DNA from: Deltaproteobacteria bacterium
GTDB taxonomy: Bacteria; Desulfobacterota; Syntrophia; Syntrophales; Smithellaceae
Direction: 5' to 3'
DNA: 22,356 nucleotides
NCBI GenBank assembly: GCA_019136325.1
Contig: JAGVUJ010000003.1
Span: 1 to 22,356, forward strand
Shown in pieces: positions 16,138-22,356 of this stretch (the first letter of the stretch is position 1; each line of letters begins with the position of its first letter). Below the pieces are notes generated by a model, which did not search any database, was not told where the DNA came from, and worked only from the letters and a program-made list of their open reading frames with translations. Made by a program: the position numbers and the translations under genes.

Positions 16138-17295
16138 ATGCAGATCCAGATGCTTGATTTTGTTGTAGTGGGCGCGGGCTTTTTCGGGGCCGTCTTCGCC
16201 CATGAGATCAAAAAAGCCGGCAAAAAAGTCCTGGTCATTGAAAAACGCGATCATATCGGCGGCAACTGTTATTCCTATGACGATCCGGCAACGCGCATCA
16301 ATATTCATCAATACGGTCCGCACATTTTTCACACGCCGGACAAAAATATCTGGAACTACATTAATTTCTTCACCGAATTTAATGATTACCGGCATCGCGT
16401 GAAAACAACCGCGGGCGGGAAGGTCTATTCTCTGCCGATCAATCTGGACACGATCAATCAGTTTTATAGTCTGAATTTAAAACCGGAAGAAGCGGCGGCG
16501 TTTTTGAAAACCAAAACCGGGGCTGTTTCACGGCCGACGAATCTGGAAGAAAAGGCGATAAGCCTGGTCGGCCGGGAACTCTATGAAGCGTTTATCAAAG
16601 GCTACACGGCCAAACAATGGGGTTGCGATCCGAGGGAACTTCCACCTGAAATTATCGACAGAATCCCCGTGCGAACGTCCCGCAACGACGCGTATTACAA
16701 CGATCACTATCAGGGCATGCCGCGGGGAGGATACACACCGATTTTTGAAAAATTGCTTCAGGGCATCGATCTCGAACTCCGTACGGACTTCTTTAACCGG
16801 AGAGATTACTGGAAATCAATCGCCGATAAAATCCTTTACACGGGTCCGATAGACCGTTACTTCGATTATCGTTTCGGCCGGCTCACCTGGAGATCCATCC
16901 GGACCGAAATAGAAGCAATGCCCTGCGATGATTATCAGGGAATCAGCATGATGAATTATGCCGATCGGGAAGTCCCCTATACACGCATCGTCGAACCCAA
17001 ACATTTTTATCGTGAGAGAGCTCACCTGACCAGAGGCACGGTCATCATCAGGGAATATCCGCATGATGATCCTGCGGAGCCCTACTATCCCGTCGGCCTG
17101 AAAGCGGATCGGGAAATGCTGGCACGATATCAGCGGGCGCAGGCTGACGAAAAAAATGTTATCTTCGGCGGCCGCCTGGCGGAATACAGATATTACGATA
17201 TGCATCAGGTCATTGCCGGAGCGCTGCGCACAGTTGAAAAATTAACCGGGGCGGAGCTCTGGCCAAAAAAAGCGTCATCAAATGAAGGGAGCTGA
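16138..17295 (+). CDS. glf: UDP-galactopyranose mutase
   Basis: A 385-aa flavoenzyme that interconverts UDP-galactopyranose and UDP-galactofuranose, the donor for Galf-containing surface glycans. The FAD dinucleotide motif VGAGFFG (11-17) and IEKRDHIGGNCY are at the N-terminus. YGPHIFHTPD follows, then KGYTAKQWG, SRNDAYYNDHYQGMPRGGYT and EPYYPV. The end motif GGRLAEYRYYDMHQVI is the usual C-terminal FAD signature. Length is normal for the family. The start is either ATG 16138 or ATG 16150 (MLDFVVVG). AAAGGA is very close to the first and rather far from the second, so the choice is open. The downstream kinase-like gene overlaps by 14 nt, consistent with one transcript. Confidence 0.95.
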   Translation: MQIQMLDFVVVGAGFFGAVFAHEIKKAGKKVLVIEKRDHIGGNCYSYDDPATRINIHQYGPHIFHTPDKNIWNYINFFTEFNDYRHRVKTTAGGKVYSLPINLDTINQFYSLNLKPEEAAAFLKTKTGAVSRPTNLEEKAISLVGRELYEAFIKGYTAKQWGCDPRELPPEIIDRIPVRTSRNDAYYNDHYQGMPRGGYTPIFEKLLQGIDLELRTDFFNRRDYWKSIADKILYTGPIDRYFDYRFGRLTWRSIRTEIEAMPCDDYQGISMMNYADREVPYTRIVEPKHFYRERAHLTRGTVIIREYPHDDPAEPYYPVGLKADREMLARYQRAQADEKNVIFGGRLAEYRYYDMHQVIAGALRTVEKLTGAELWPKKASSNEGS

Positions 17296-18034
17296 AGAAA
17301 ATCCCGTGATGAAAACCGGCCTGCTTCTTATCAGAAATCCTTCCCCCCAGTTTTGGCTGCTGCGCGTGCGAAAGGAATTCCATCCGTTTCTGCAAACCGC
17401 ATTCAACCCTTTACTGTTCGAAAAAGAACCTTTGTTCACGACGTTGTCCGCCCAGCTTTTTTTCGTCGCGGGGAAAAAATCAGCTGGACCGGATATTCTG
17501 GTTAAACGCATACAGGCGCAGAAGGCCGCCGACTATGTGCGGCGTCTGATCTTCTGCCAGGGCAGACGTGAGTTTTTCAGTTCAATCGCTTTGCTTCAAA
17601 TGGGGTTGAAATGTCCGACACCCCTCGGCTATGCCATAAACCTCATCCCCTTCAGCCGCTATGATTCTCTGTTGATCAGTGAATTTTTACCGGATACCGT
17701 CCCCGTCTCGCAGCATATCGCTGCCATGAGCCCATCCGAGCGTTTATTCTGTCAGAAGCGCGTGGCGGACGACATTTCTCTGATGCTCTCGCACAATGTT
17801 TTTCATAAGGATCTGCAATTAAATAATATTCTTCTTAAGTCTTCCGACGGTTCGCAACTGTACTGGATAGACAACGATTTAAAAAACATAAACAAAACCC
17901 GGATGCAGAAGAATCCGAATAATTTTCTTGCCGAAATCACAAGAAACATTCAATTTTGCTCGGAGGAAGAAAAATATCTGTTTCTGAAAGCAGTATCCTC
18001 CGGCCTGAAAAAACACGGCGATGAGAATGAATGA
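17282..18034 (+). CDS. lipopolysaccharide-kinase-like (WaaP/Kdo kinase fold) protein
   Basis: A 250-aa protein with a kinase-like core. K75 (DILVKRI) may be the nucleotide-binding lysine and E98 (REFF) its partner. HNVFHKDLQLNNIL (171-184) is the catalytic loop with H175, D177 and N182. IDNDL (196-200) supplies the metal-binding DxD-like residues D197/D199. This pattern matches the small LPS core heptose/Kdo kinases (RIO/WaaP-like), which phosphorylate lipid-linked sugars at the inner membrane. The sugar substrate is unknown. The frame overlaps glf by 14 nt; an alternative ATG at 17309 would avoid overlap, but neither has a clear ribosome site. Being downstream of glf, it probably works on the same glycan. 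Confidence 0.75.
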   Translation: MKGAEENPVMKTGLLLIRNPSPQFWLLRVRKEFHPFLQTAFNPLLFEKEPLFTTLSAQLFFVAGKKSAGPDILVKRIQAQKAADYVRRLIFCQGRREFFSSIALLQMGLKCPTPLGYAINLIPFSRYDSLLISEFLPDTVPVSQHIAAMSPSERLFCQKRVADDISLMLSHNVFHKDLQLNNILLKSSDGSQLYWIDNDLKNINKTRMQKNPNNFLAEITRNIQFCSEEEKYLFLKAVSSGLKKHGDENE

Positions 18035-18035
18035 G

Positions 18036-18068
18036 CATCCCTCTTGGGACGATGCCGGGATGTTTTCT
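18036..18068 (+). terminator. weak candidate terminator after the kinase-like gene
   Basis: CATCCC (18036-18041) pairs with GGGATG (18057-18062) around a 15-nt loop, followed by TTTTCT. The stem is short, so the call is tentative. The gap 18035-18129 separates two convergent operons, where a terminator is expected. Confidence 0.35.
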
Positions 18069-18129
18069 AGACCCCTTTTTTACAACTATCCGACACCATC
18101 CTGAAGCATTGCCGCCGTTTCAACCAGCA

Positions 18130-19500
18130 TCACCGGTTGATCTGAATAATCCTGTAGGCCTTCAGTCTTCTTGCCAGATAGATCATTTGCGGGAAACGAA
18201 CCAGTTTAAGCAGACGGAAAACTGTTTTCGGCCTTAAATAAAATTTCCGGAAGGCTTTGGTCTGGGCACGAAGCAGTTGCGCTTTGGTTATTCCTTCCGG
18301 CAGGTATTCCGGCTCGATGTAACTTTTCTTCTCCCAGTCAGGAACAAATTGACCGCGAAGCGTATCCCATAATTCCGAACCGGGAACAACGTCCAGGATA
18401 ATAAATTGCGCGCGCGACAACCCGGAGCGCAGGGCAAAATCGATGCTTTCTTCAATCGTCTCCGCACTTTCCCCCGGCAGCCCGAAGATAAAAAAGCCCT
18501 GGGCGGATATCCCGGCTTTTTCCGTCATCGCAATGGCGTTTTGAATCGTTTCCAGGGATTCTTTCTTCCTGACGCTTTCGAGAATCCGCCGGTTTGCGGA
18601 TTCGATGCCGTAGGCGAGATAATAGCATCCGCTTGCTTTCATCAGTTGCAGCAGCTCCGGGCTGATACAATCGGCCCGGATGCCGTTCGGGCAGGCCCAG
18701 TGTATTTTAATCTTCCGTTCGATAAGGCAGCGACACAGCCTTTTGACATGATCCGCGTTCAGTGTAAAATTGTCATCCTCAAAATGTATTTCTTTAATTT
18801 TGAATTTTTTTACGAGGTATTCGATTTCAGCCGCCACGTTTTCCGGCGATCGGAATCTGATTTTCCGATCGCAGAATTTCGGAGACGCGCAAAAGGTACA
18901 TTCATAAGGACACCCCCTGCCGGTCACCATCACACCGACGGGGAATCCGCGCGCCAGTCCGCCGTGCGGCGCCGGAGGATAATCGCCGGGGTTCATCTGC
19001 GCCCAATCGGGAAAAGGCAGATCATCGAGATTTTCCGTCACGGATGCCTTGATCACATCCTGCCGCTCGTCGTTGAGATTGTTCAGCGAATAAACGCCCT
19101 GAATGTTGTTGTTTGCGAAATCATTGATGACCAGGTCGCGAAGCGGAATTTCTCCCTCGCCGCAAATAACGTAATCGGCCTGCGCATCAACCAGCGTCCG
19201 GTAAGGAAGAAACGTCGGATGCGGACCGCCGATGATGGTCCGGATTCTGCTTTTCCTGAGTTCACGCGACAGCGAAACCGTTTCTCTGTAAAAAGCGGAA
19301 AGGCAGGTGATGGCGGCGGCATCCGGCCGCAGATCACGGATTCTGTCCACCATCCGGTCACATGTCATATTTTCTTTCAAACCATCGATAATGACCGTGT
19401 CAATTCCCGATTTCTTTAAATAGGACGACAGATAACCAAGCGCCAGCGGAGGCGTTATAATATGGCTTTCGTAGTTCGGTCTGATCAATACTATTTTCAT
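18130..19500 (-). CDS. radical SAM protein with N-terminal B12-binding-type domain
   Basis: A 456-aa protein. The N-terminal domain (about 1-150) has the cobalamin-domain pattern MKIVLIRPNY, PPLALGYLSSYLKKSG, IIGGPHPTFLP (89-99) and YVICGEGEIPLRDL (110-123), though the DxHxxG motif that supplies the lower cobalt ligand is absent. The radical SAM core has GRGCPYECTFC with C197, C201 and C204 for the 4Fe-4S cluster. HFEDDNFTL, YGIESAN and FFIFGLPGES then follow in the usual order. A basic C-terminal tail (about 400-456) may contact membrane. Relatives methylate or rearrange lipids, antibiotics, tRNA or tetrapyrroles, and the substrate here is unknown. It is last in a three-gene operon, overlapping the GT2 gene by ATGA. 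Confidence 0.88.
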   Translation of the reverse strand: MKIVLIRPNYESHIITPPLALGYLSSYLKKSGIDTVIIDGLKENMTCDRMVDRIRDLRPDAAAITCLSAFYRETVSLSRELRKSRIRTIIGGPHPTFLPYRTLVDAQADYVICGEGEIPLRDLVINDFANNNIQGVYSLNNLNDERQDVIKASVTENLDDLPFPDWAQMNPGDYPPAPHGGLARGFPVGVMVTGRGCPYECTFCASPKFCDRKIRFRSPENVAAEIEYLVKKFKIKEIHFEDDNFTLNADHVKRLCRCLIERKIKIHWACPNGIRADCISPELLQLMKASGCYYLAYGIESANRRILESVRKKESLETIQNAIAMTEKAGISAQGFFIFGLPGESAETIEESIDFALRSGLSRAQFIILDVVPGSELWDTLRGQFVPDWEKKSYIEPEYLPEGITKAQLLRAQTKAFRKFYLRPKTVFRLLKLVRFPQMIYLARRLKAYRIIQINR

Positions 19501-20216
19501 GGCGGGAGTTCCATGTTTCTCATTTTATATAATTGAGACAGCAGCCGGATACCCATGCCGGCCACTCTTCTCAAAGGAACGGAAGAGCGTCCCGACGGCC
19601 TCGGGACAAACGAAATTTCCCGCCAGGCTATTTTTTCATTATTTTTGGCAATCATGATCGATAAAAGAGCGTTGGGCAGAAAATAATCGTCGGGAATCAG
19701 CGGCAGATACCTGCGCAATCGCTCAACCTTCATCAGACGGAACGGCGCGTTGACGTCTTTCAGCGCCGTACCGAAAATGATCCACACCGCCAGTTTGAGC
19801 GTACGCGAAATGCACCATCTGGCCGGACCGTCTTTACGGCGCTTGCGCCAGCCGATGATGAAATCAAACTCCCCGCGCCGCTCCCAGAAAGACCGGAAAT
19901 CGTCTGATTTTGTCTGACCGTCGGAATCCGTTTGAAAAACCCAGTCCGCGTTTTCGGCGACGGCAAATTTATAAGCGGCCGTGCAGGTCGGCCCGTGACC
20001 GGTGTTGGTCTTCGTGATGACCGTCAAATTCGAATGGTTGTTTTTCATTCTCTCCAGGATGGCGGATGTGTTATCCGTGCTGCCGTCGTCAAAGACGACC
20101 AGTCTGCTGCCGCTGCCTGCGGAATCCACAACGGAATGCCATTCGGCGACAACCTTTTCTATCGCGTCCCCTTCATTATAGACGGGCATGACAATGTAGA
20201 GTTTATCACGGGTCAT
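19497..20216 (-). CDS. GT2 family glycosyltransferase (DPM-synthase-like)
   Basis: A 239-aa GT-A glycosyltransferase. It begins YIVMPVYNEG (7-16). FDDGSTDNT (42-50) gives nucleotide-binding D43/D44, and TDSDGQ (96-101) gives the metal-binding DxD-type residues D97/D99. GHGPTCTAAYKFA and GWRKRRKDG (122-130) resemble dolichyl-phosphate mannose synthase relatives. No membrane helix is present, unlike the longer ArnC/GtrB type, so it may attach to the membrane peripherally. The likely product is a polyprenyl-phosphate-linked sugar that serves as donor for a GT-C enzyme. Such an enzyme candidate lies directly upstream and overlaps by 4 nt. The stop overlaps the start of the radical SAM gene (ATGA at 19497-19500). 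Confidence 0.88.
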   Translation of the reverse strand: MTRDKLYIVMPVYNEGDAIEKVVAEWHSVVDSAGSGSRLVVFDDGSTDNTSAILERMKNNHSNLTVITKTNTGHGPTCTAAYKFAVAENADWVFQTDSDGQTKSDDFRSFWERRGEFDFIIGWRKRRKDGPARWCISRTLKLAVWIIFGTALKDVNAPFRLMKVERLRRYLPLIPDDYFLPNALLSIMIAKNNEKIAWREISFVPRPSGRSSVPLRRVAGMGIRLLSQLYKMRNMELPP

Positions 20217-22138
20217 TTTTTATCTTTCTTGTTCCGCAGTAATTTTTCCAGTTCAGGGCCGATGACCGCTCCTTTTTCTTCTGCGACACGTGCATCCCGT
20301 ATTGCTTCCGGCAATCGTCCCAATCGATAATAGACGCCGGCTCTCTCGAGATAATATGCGGGATTGCCGTCATCCATCCCGATCACCGTATTAAAATCAC
20401 TCAGGGCGGCGTTCAAATGCCCGGACAGCAGATAACACACCCCTCTGTTGTGGATGATATCCGGATTGCCCGGATCGGAGTGATGGCAGGCATTCAAATC
20501 ACGGATGGCTTCCGCATACCGGCGTAACTGCATATACGTCAACGCGCGGTTGAAGTAATGGCCTGCATTGAAAGGGTCAAGTTCGATGGCCGTTTCAAAA
20601 TCGGCAAGAGCGTCCTGATACCGGCCTGTTTTGTAATAGATGAAGCCTCTGTAGCCGATCGCCTCCGATAATTGCCAGTTCAGGAGGTGACCTTTTTTGT
20701 CATAGGGGTGAATCAATGTCAGATAGCGGTTGAAATCGGCAAGGGCTTTTTCCGGCTCATTGATTTCAAGATAAAGAAAACTCCTGTTCAGATAAGCGAT
20801 CGCATATTCGGGCTTGACCTCGATGGCCGTGTTGAAATCGGCCAGCGCTTTCTCCGGTTGATTGTTTTGATGCCGGTGGTGCCCGCGGTTCAGATAAGCG
20901 ATCGCAATTCTCCGCGGATATTTCTCCACAACGTAGCTCCAGAGCGTTTCGCTGTTTTTCCAGACGGGAATATACCTGACGGTCAGCAGACCCATAACCG
21001 ATAGCATCACAAAAGCGAGCACAAAAACCGGCACCCGGAATGCGGGACGCTTTTCCGTCCATTGCTGCATACCCATGGCCGTGATAAAAAACAACCCGGC
21101 ATAGGCAATATAAACATAACGATCATTCAGGAACGCCGTTTCATTCATTAAAAATGACAAAAGCAGAAAAACAATATTGAATGTAAAAAACAAAACGCCA
21201 AACGTGACAAACCGGAACCGGCGGCGGCATGCCAGCGCACCGAAAAAAACGACAACGGCCGTTGCCGCGCCCAGCCAGTGTTCGGGCTGCAAGGATGAAG
21301 GCATCGGATAAAGAGTGGATGTCGCGAAGGGGAGAATTGATTTGATGAGATATACCGTGTACGCATAGCCGCCGGTGGCAAGCTGCTCAAAAATACCGCC
21401 GGCATGCAGCAACGACGTGCTGTCGGCTGAAACGGAAGCGTTCTGAGGGAAAAAAGCAAGCGCCGCCAAGCCGGCGGCAAGGGAAAAACCGAAAAACGCC
21501 GCTTTTTCCACCAGCGATTTCAGATCAGGTTTCCTTTTAAAATACCAATCCAGCAATACCAGCGACAGTGGCAGTGCGACCGCTTGAATTTTGGACAGCA
21601 ATGACAATGCGAAAAAAAGAAACGTCAGCGCCAGCCGGATGTTTTTCCCCCGGACGATATATTGAATGTAGGAAAGCAGCGCCAGAAGATAAAATAACGC
21701 GTACAGCAGATCCTTGCGTTCGGTGATCCAGGCCACGGATTCCACCCGCATGGGATGAATTCCGAAAAGCAGAGCCGCAAAACCGCTCCACCCGATCGAC
21801 AGTCCGGTCTTGCGAAATAAAACCAGAACCAGCGCCGTGCATAAAAGATGCAGCAATACATTGTTGAGATGATATAAAAACGGTCTGTCCCCAACAAGTT
21901 TCCATTCCAGAACGAAAGAAGAAATGACCAGGGGGATATAGGTATTGTAGTCGGGGAGTCTGTCGGGGAGAAAGATATCCTTGAATTTTGCCTCCCGGAC
22001 CAGTTGATTTTCATAAACATGCAAACCGTCATCCCAGTTCGTCCAATCCAGTTTCAGACTGCCCGAAAATACCCAAGCGGTAATAACAAGCACCCCCAGA
22101 AACACCAGGAGGTCGCGTTTCTCCCAGGAACGGATCAC
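20213..22138 (-). CDS. TMTC-like GT-C membrane glycosyltransferase with six C-terminal TPRs
   Basis: Residue numbers count from the longer GTG 22171 frame (652 aa). I prefer GTG 22138 (641 aa) because GGAG lies 8 nt before it and the predicted transcription start almost coincides with 22171. About ten membrane segments (about 20-400) follow a loop with NWDDGLHVYENQLV (45-58), the acidic loop of GT-C enzymes. HPMRVESVAWITERKDLL (139-156) is typical of the TMTC/tetratricopeptide GT-C family. Six TPRs fill about 422-639. Eukaryotic TMTCs are protein O-mannosyltransferases; bacterial homologues are largely uncharacterised. A polyprenyl-phosphate sugar would be the expected donor, which the overlapping GT2 could make. 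Activity is inference. Confidence 0.78.
   Translation of the reverse strand: MIRSWEKRDLLVFLGVLVITAWVFSGSLKLDWTNWDDGLHVYENQLVREAKFKDIFLPDRLPDYNTYIPLVISSFVLEWKLVGDRPFLYHLNNVLLHLLCTALVLVLFRKTGLSIGWSGFAALLFGIHPMRVESVAWITERKDLLYALFYLLALLSYIQYIVRGKNIRLALTFLFFALSLLSKIQAVALPLSLVLLDWYFKRKPDLKSLVEKAAFFGFSLAAGLAALAFFPQNASVSADSTSLLHAGGIFEQLATGGYAYTVYLIKSILPFATSTLYPMPSSLQPEHWLGAATAVVVFFGALACRRRFRFVTFGVLFFTFNIVFLLLSFLMNETAFLNDRYVYIAYAGLFFITAMGMQQWTEKRPAFRVPVFVLAFVMLSVMGLLTVRYIPVWKNSETLWSYVVEKYPRRIAIAYLNRGHHRHQNNQPEKALADFNTAIEVKPEYAIAYLNRSFLYLEINEPEKALADFNRYLTLIHPYDKKGHLLNWQLSEAIGYRGFIYYKTGRYQDALADFETAIELDPFNAGHYFNRALTYMQLRRYAEAIRDLNACHHSDPGNPDIIHNRGVCYLLSGHLNAALSDFNTVIGMDDGNPAYYLERAGVYYRLGRLPEAIRDARVAEEKGAVIGPELEKLLRNKKDKK
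20729..20906. repeat. direct repeat within the TPR coding region, period 102 bp
   Basis: GTTCAGATAAGCGATCGCA occurs at 20786-20804 and again at 20888-20906. GTTGAAATCGGC occurs at 20729-20740 and 20831-20842. Both pairs are offset by exactly 102 bp, one 34-residue TPR. This indicates a fairly recent duplication of TPR units 1 and 2. Confidence 0.75.
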
Positions 22139-22146
22139 TTCTTTTT

Positions 22147-22150
22147 CTCC
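22147..22150 (-). promoter_or_regulatory. ribosome binding site supporting GTG 22138
   Basis: On the minus strand GGAG precedes GTG 22138 by 8 nt (AAAAAGAA). The upstream GTG at 22171 has only CTTTTTCC before it, with no Shine-Dalgarno sequence. Confidence 0.55.
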
Positions 22151-22177
22151 GGAAAGCGTTCGGTTTTGCACGGAAAA

Positions 22178-22206
22178 AGTATATGAAGAATAAAATTACG
22201 TGTCAA
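22178..22206 (-). promoter_or_regulatory. sigma-70 promoter of the GT-C/GT2/radical SAM operon
   Basis: On the minus strand TTGACA (22206-22201), a 17-bp spacer and TATACT (22183-22178). The predicted start is near 22171. Positions 22176-22191 read ATTCTTCATATACTTT on the minus strand, identical to the glf promoter. Confidence 0.8.
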
Positions 22207-22264
22207 AGGAATATTTAACGGAAAGGCTCTTATGTTCGCAAACGTCCGCAGACGACATGATCAA

Positions 22265-22284
22265 CGTCATCGCACATGATGACG
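22265..22284. repeat. inverted repeat, 7-bp arms with 6-nt loop
   Basis: CGTCATC (22265-22271) and GATGACG (22278-22284) are perfect reverse complements. It sits between the GT-C promoter and the 3' end of a possible partial gene, so it may help end that upstream transcript, but there is no T-run. Confidence 0.35.
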
Positions 22285-22294
22285 CCCATGCGCA

Positions 22295-22356
22295 TCATTG
22301 GGGCGCATAAATAAACAGAAGGCCGCCGCCCAGCCAGGGTATTTCATCGGGCCAGC
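22295..22356 (-). CDS. possible C-terminal end of an unidentified gene (right-edge partial)
   Basis: One minus-strand frame enters from the right edge and ends at TGA 22297-22295. It encodes about 20 residues (WPDEIPWLGGGLLFIYAPQ), hydrophobic and plausible as the end of a membrane protein. Twenty residues are too few to assign a family or to exclude chance. Confidence 0.28.
   Translation of the reverse strand, partial: WPDEIPWLGGGLLFIYAPQ

Noticed and set aside
18406..19419. Long open frame (337 codons) on the plus strand
   Set aside because: It is antisense to the radical SAM gene and rich in arginine, phenylalanine and histidine without domain patterns.
1..22356. CRISPR array, tRNA, rRNA, insertion sequence, integrase or attachment site
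   Set aside because: No regularly spaced repeats, tRNA-like cloverleaf, transposase-like protein or terminal inverted repeats were seen by reading. A dedicated search was not possible.

Overview
The window looks like chromosomal DNA of a Gram-negative anaerobe, most plausibly a deltaproteobacterium (Desulfobacterota; Syntrophus/Smithella-like would fit). This is inferred from moderate GC, densely packed genes, a FadR-type regulated fatty acyl-CoA gene set, a stand-alone NusG-like antiterminator, exported proteins and envelope-glycan genes. No rRNA, tRNA, CRISPR array, transposase or integrase was seen.

Layout. 1-1135 (minus): a bicupin followed 4 nt later by the N-terminal part of an HPr-kinase-like protein that runs off the left edge. 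1136-2640 (plus): a NusG/UpxY-type antiterminator and, behind its own promoter, an HU DNA-binding protein ending in a clear intrinsic terminator. 2730-4873: a double-GNAT-type protein on plus meets an unrecognised 299-aa protein on minus, with the stop codons overlapping. 5290-7500 (minus): the tail-specific protease Prc. 7655-7915 (plus): a small YbeD/DUF493 protein. 8040-12339 (minus): an exported nitroreductase-fold protein, a FATP-like acyl-CoA synthetase and a KefB-type cation/proton antiporter, all on one strand. 12715-15081 (minus): a short-chain dehydrogenase and an SCP2-type thiolase, divergent from a FadR/GntR regulator (15229-15993, plus). The 147-bp divergent region carries back-to-back promoters and a perfect FadR-like palindrome. 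16138-18034 (plus): UDP-galactopyranose mutase and an overlapping WaaP/Kdo-kinase-like protein. 18130-22138 (minus): a TMTC-like GT-C membrane protein with six TPRs, a dolichyl-phosphate-mannose-synthase-like GT2 and a radical SAM protein with a B12-binding-type domain, joined by two 4-nt ATGA overlaps.

How the genes may work together. The thiolase, reductase and synthetase look like activation and turnover of fatty or aromatic acyl groups, with the adjacent FadR-like protein probably sensing an acyl-CoA. The right-hand third looks like surface glycoconjugate assembly: galactofuranose precursor, sugar phosphorylation, polyprenyl-phosphate sugar synthesis and transfer by a GT-C enzyme. The promoters of the two convergent glycan operons share TTGACA, a 17-bp spacer, TATACT and an identical 16-nt block through spacer and -10. 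This hints that the operons are co-expressed, and it is the most interesting non-coding signal I found.
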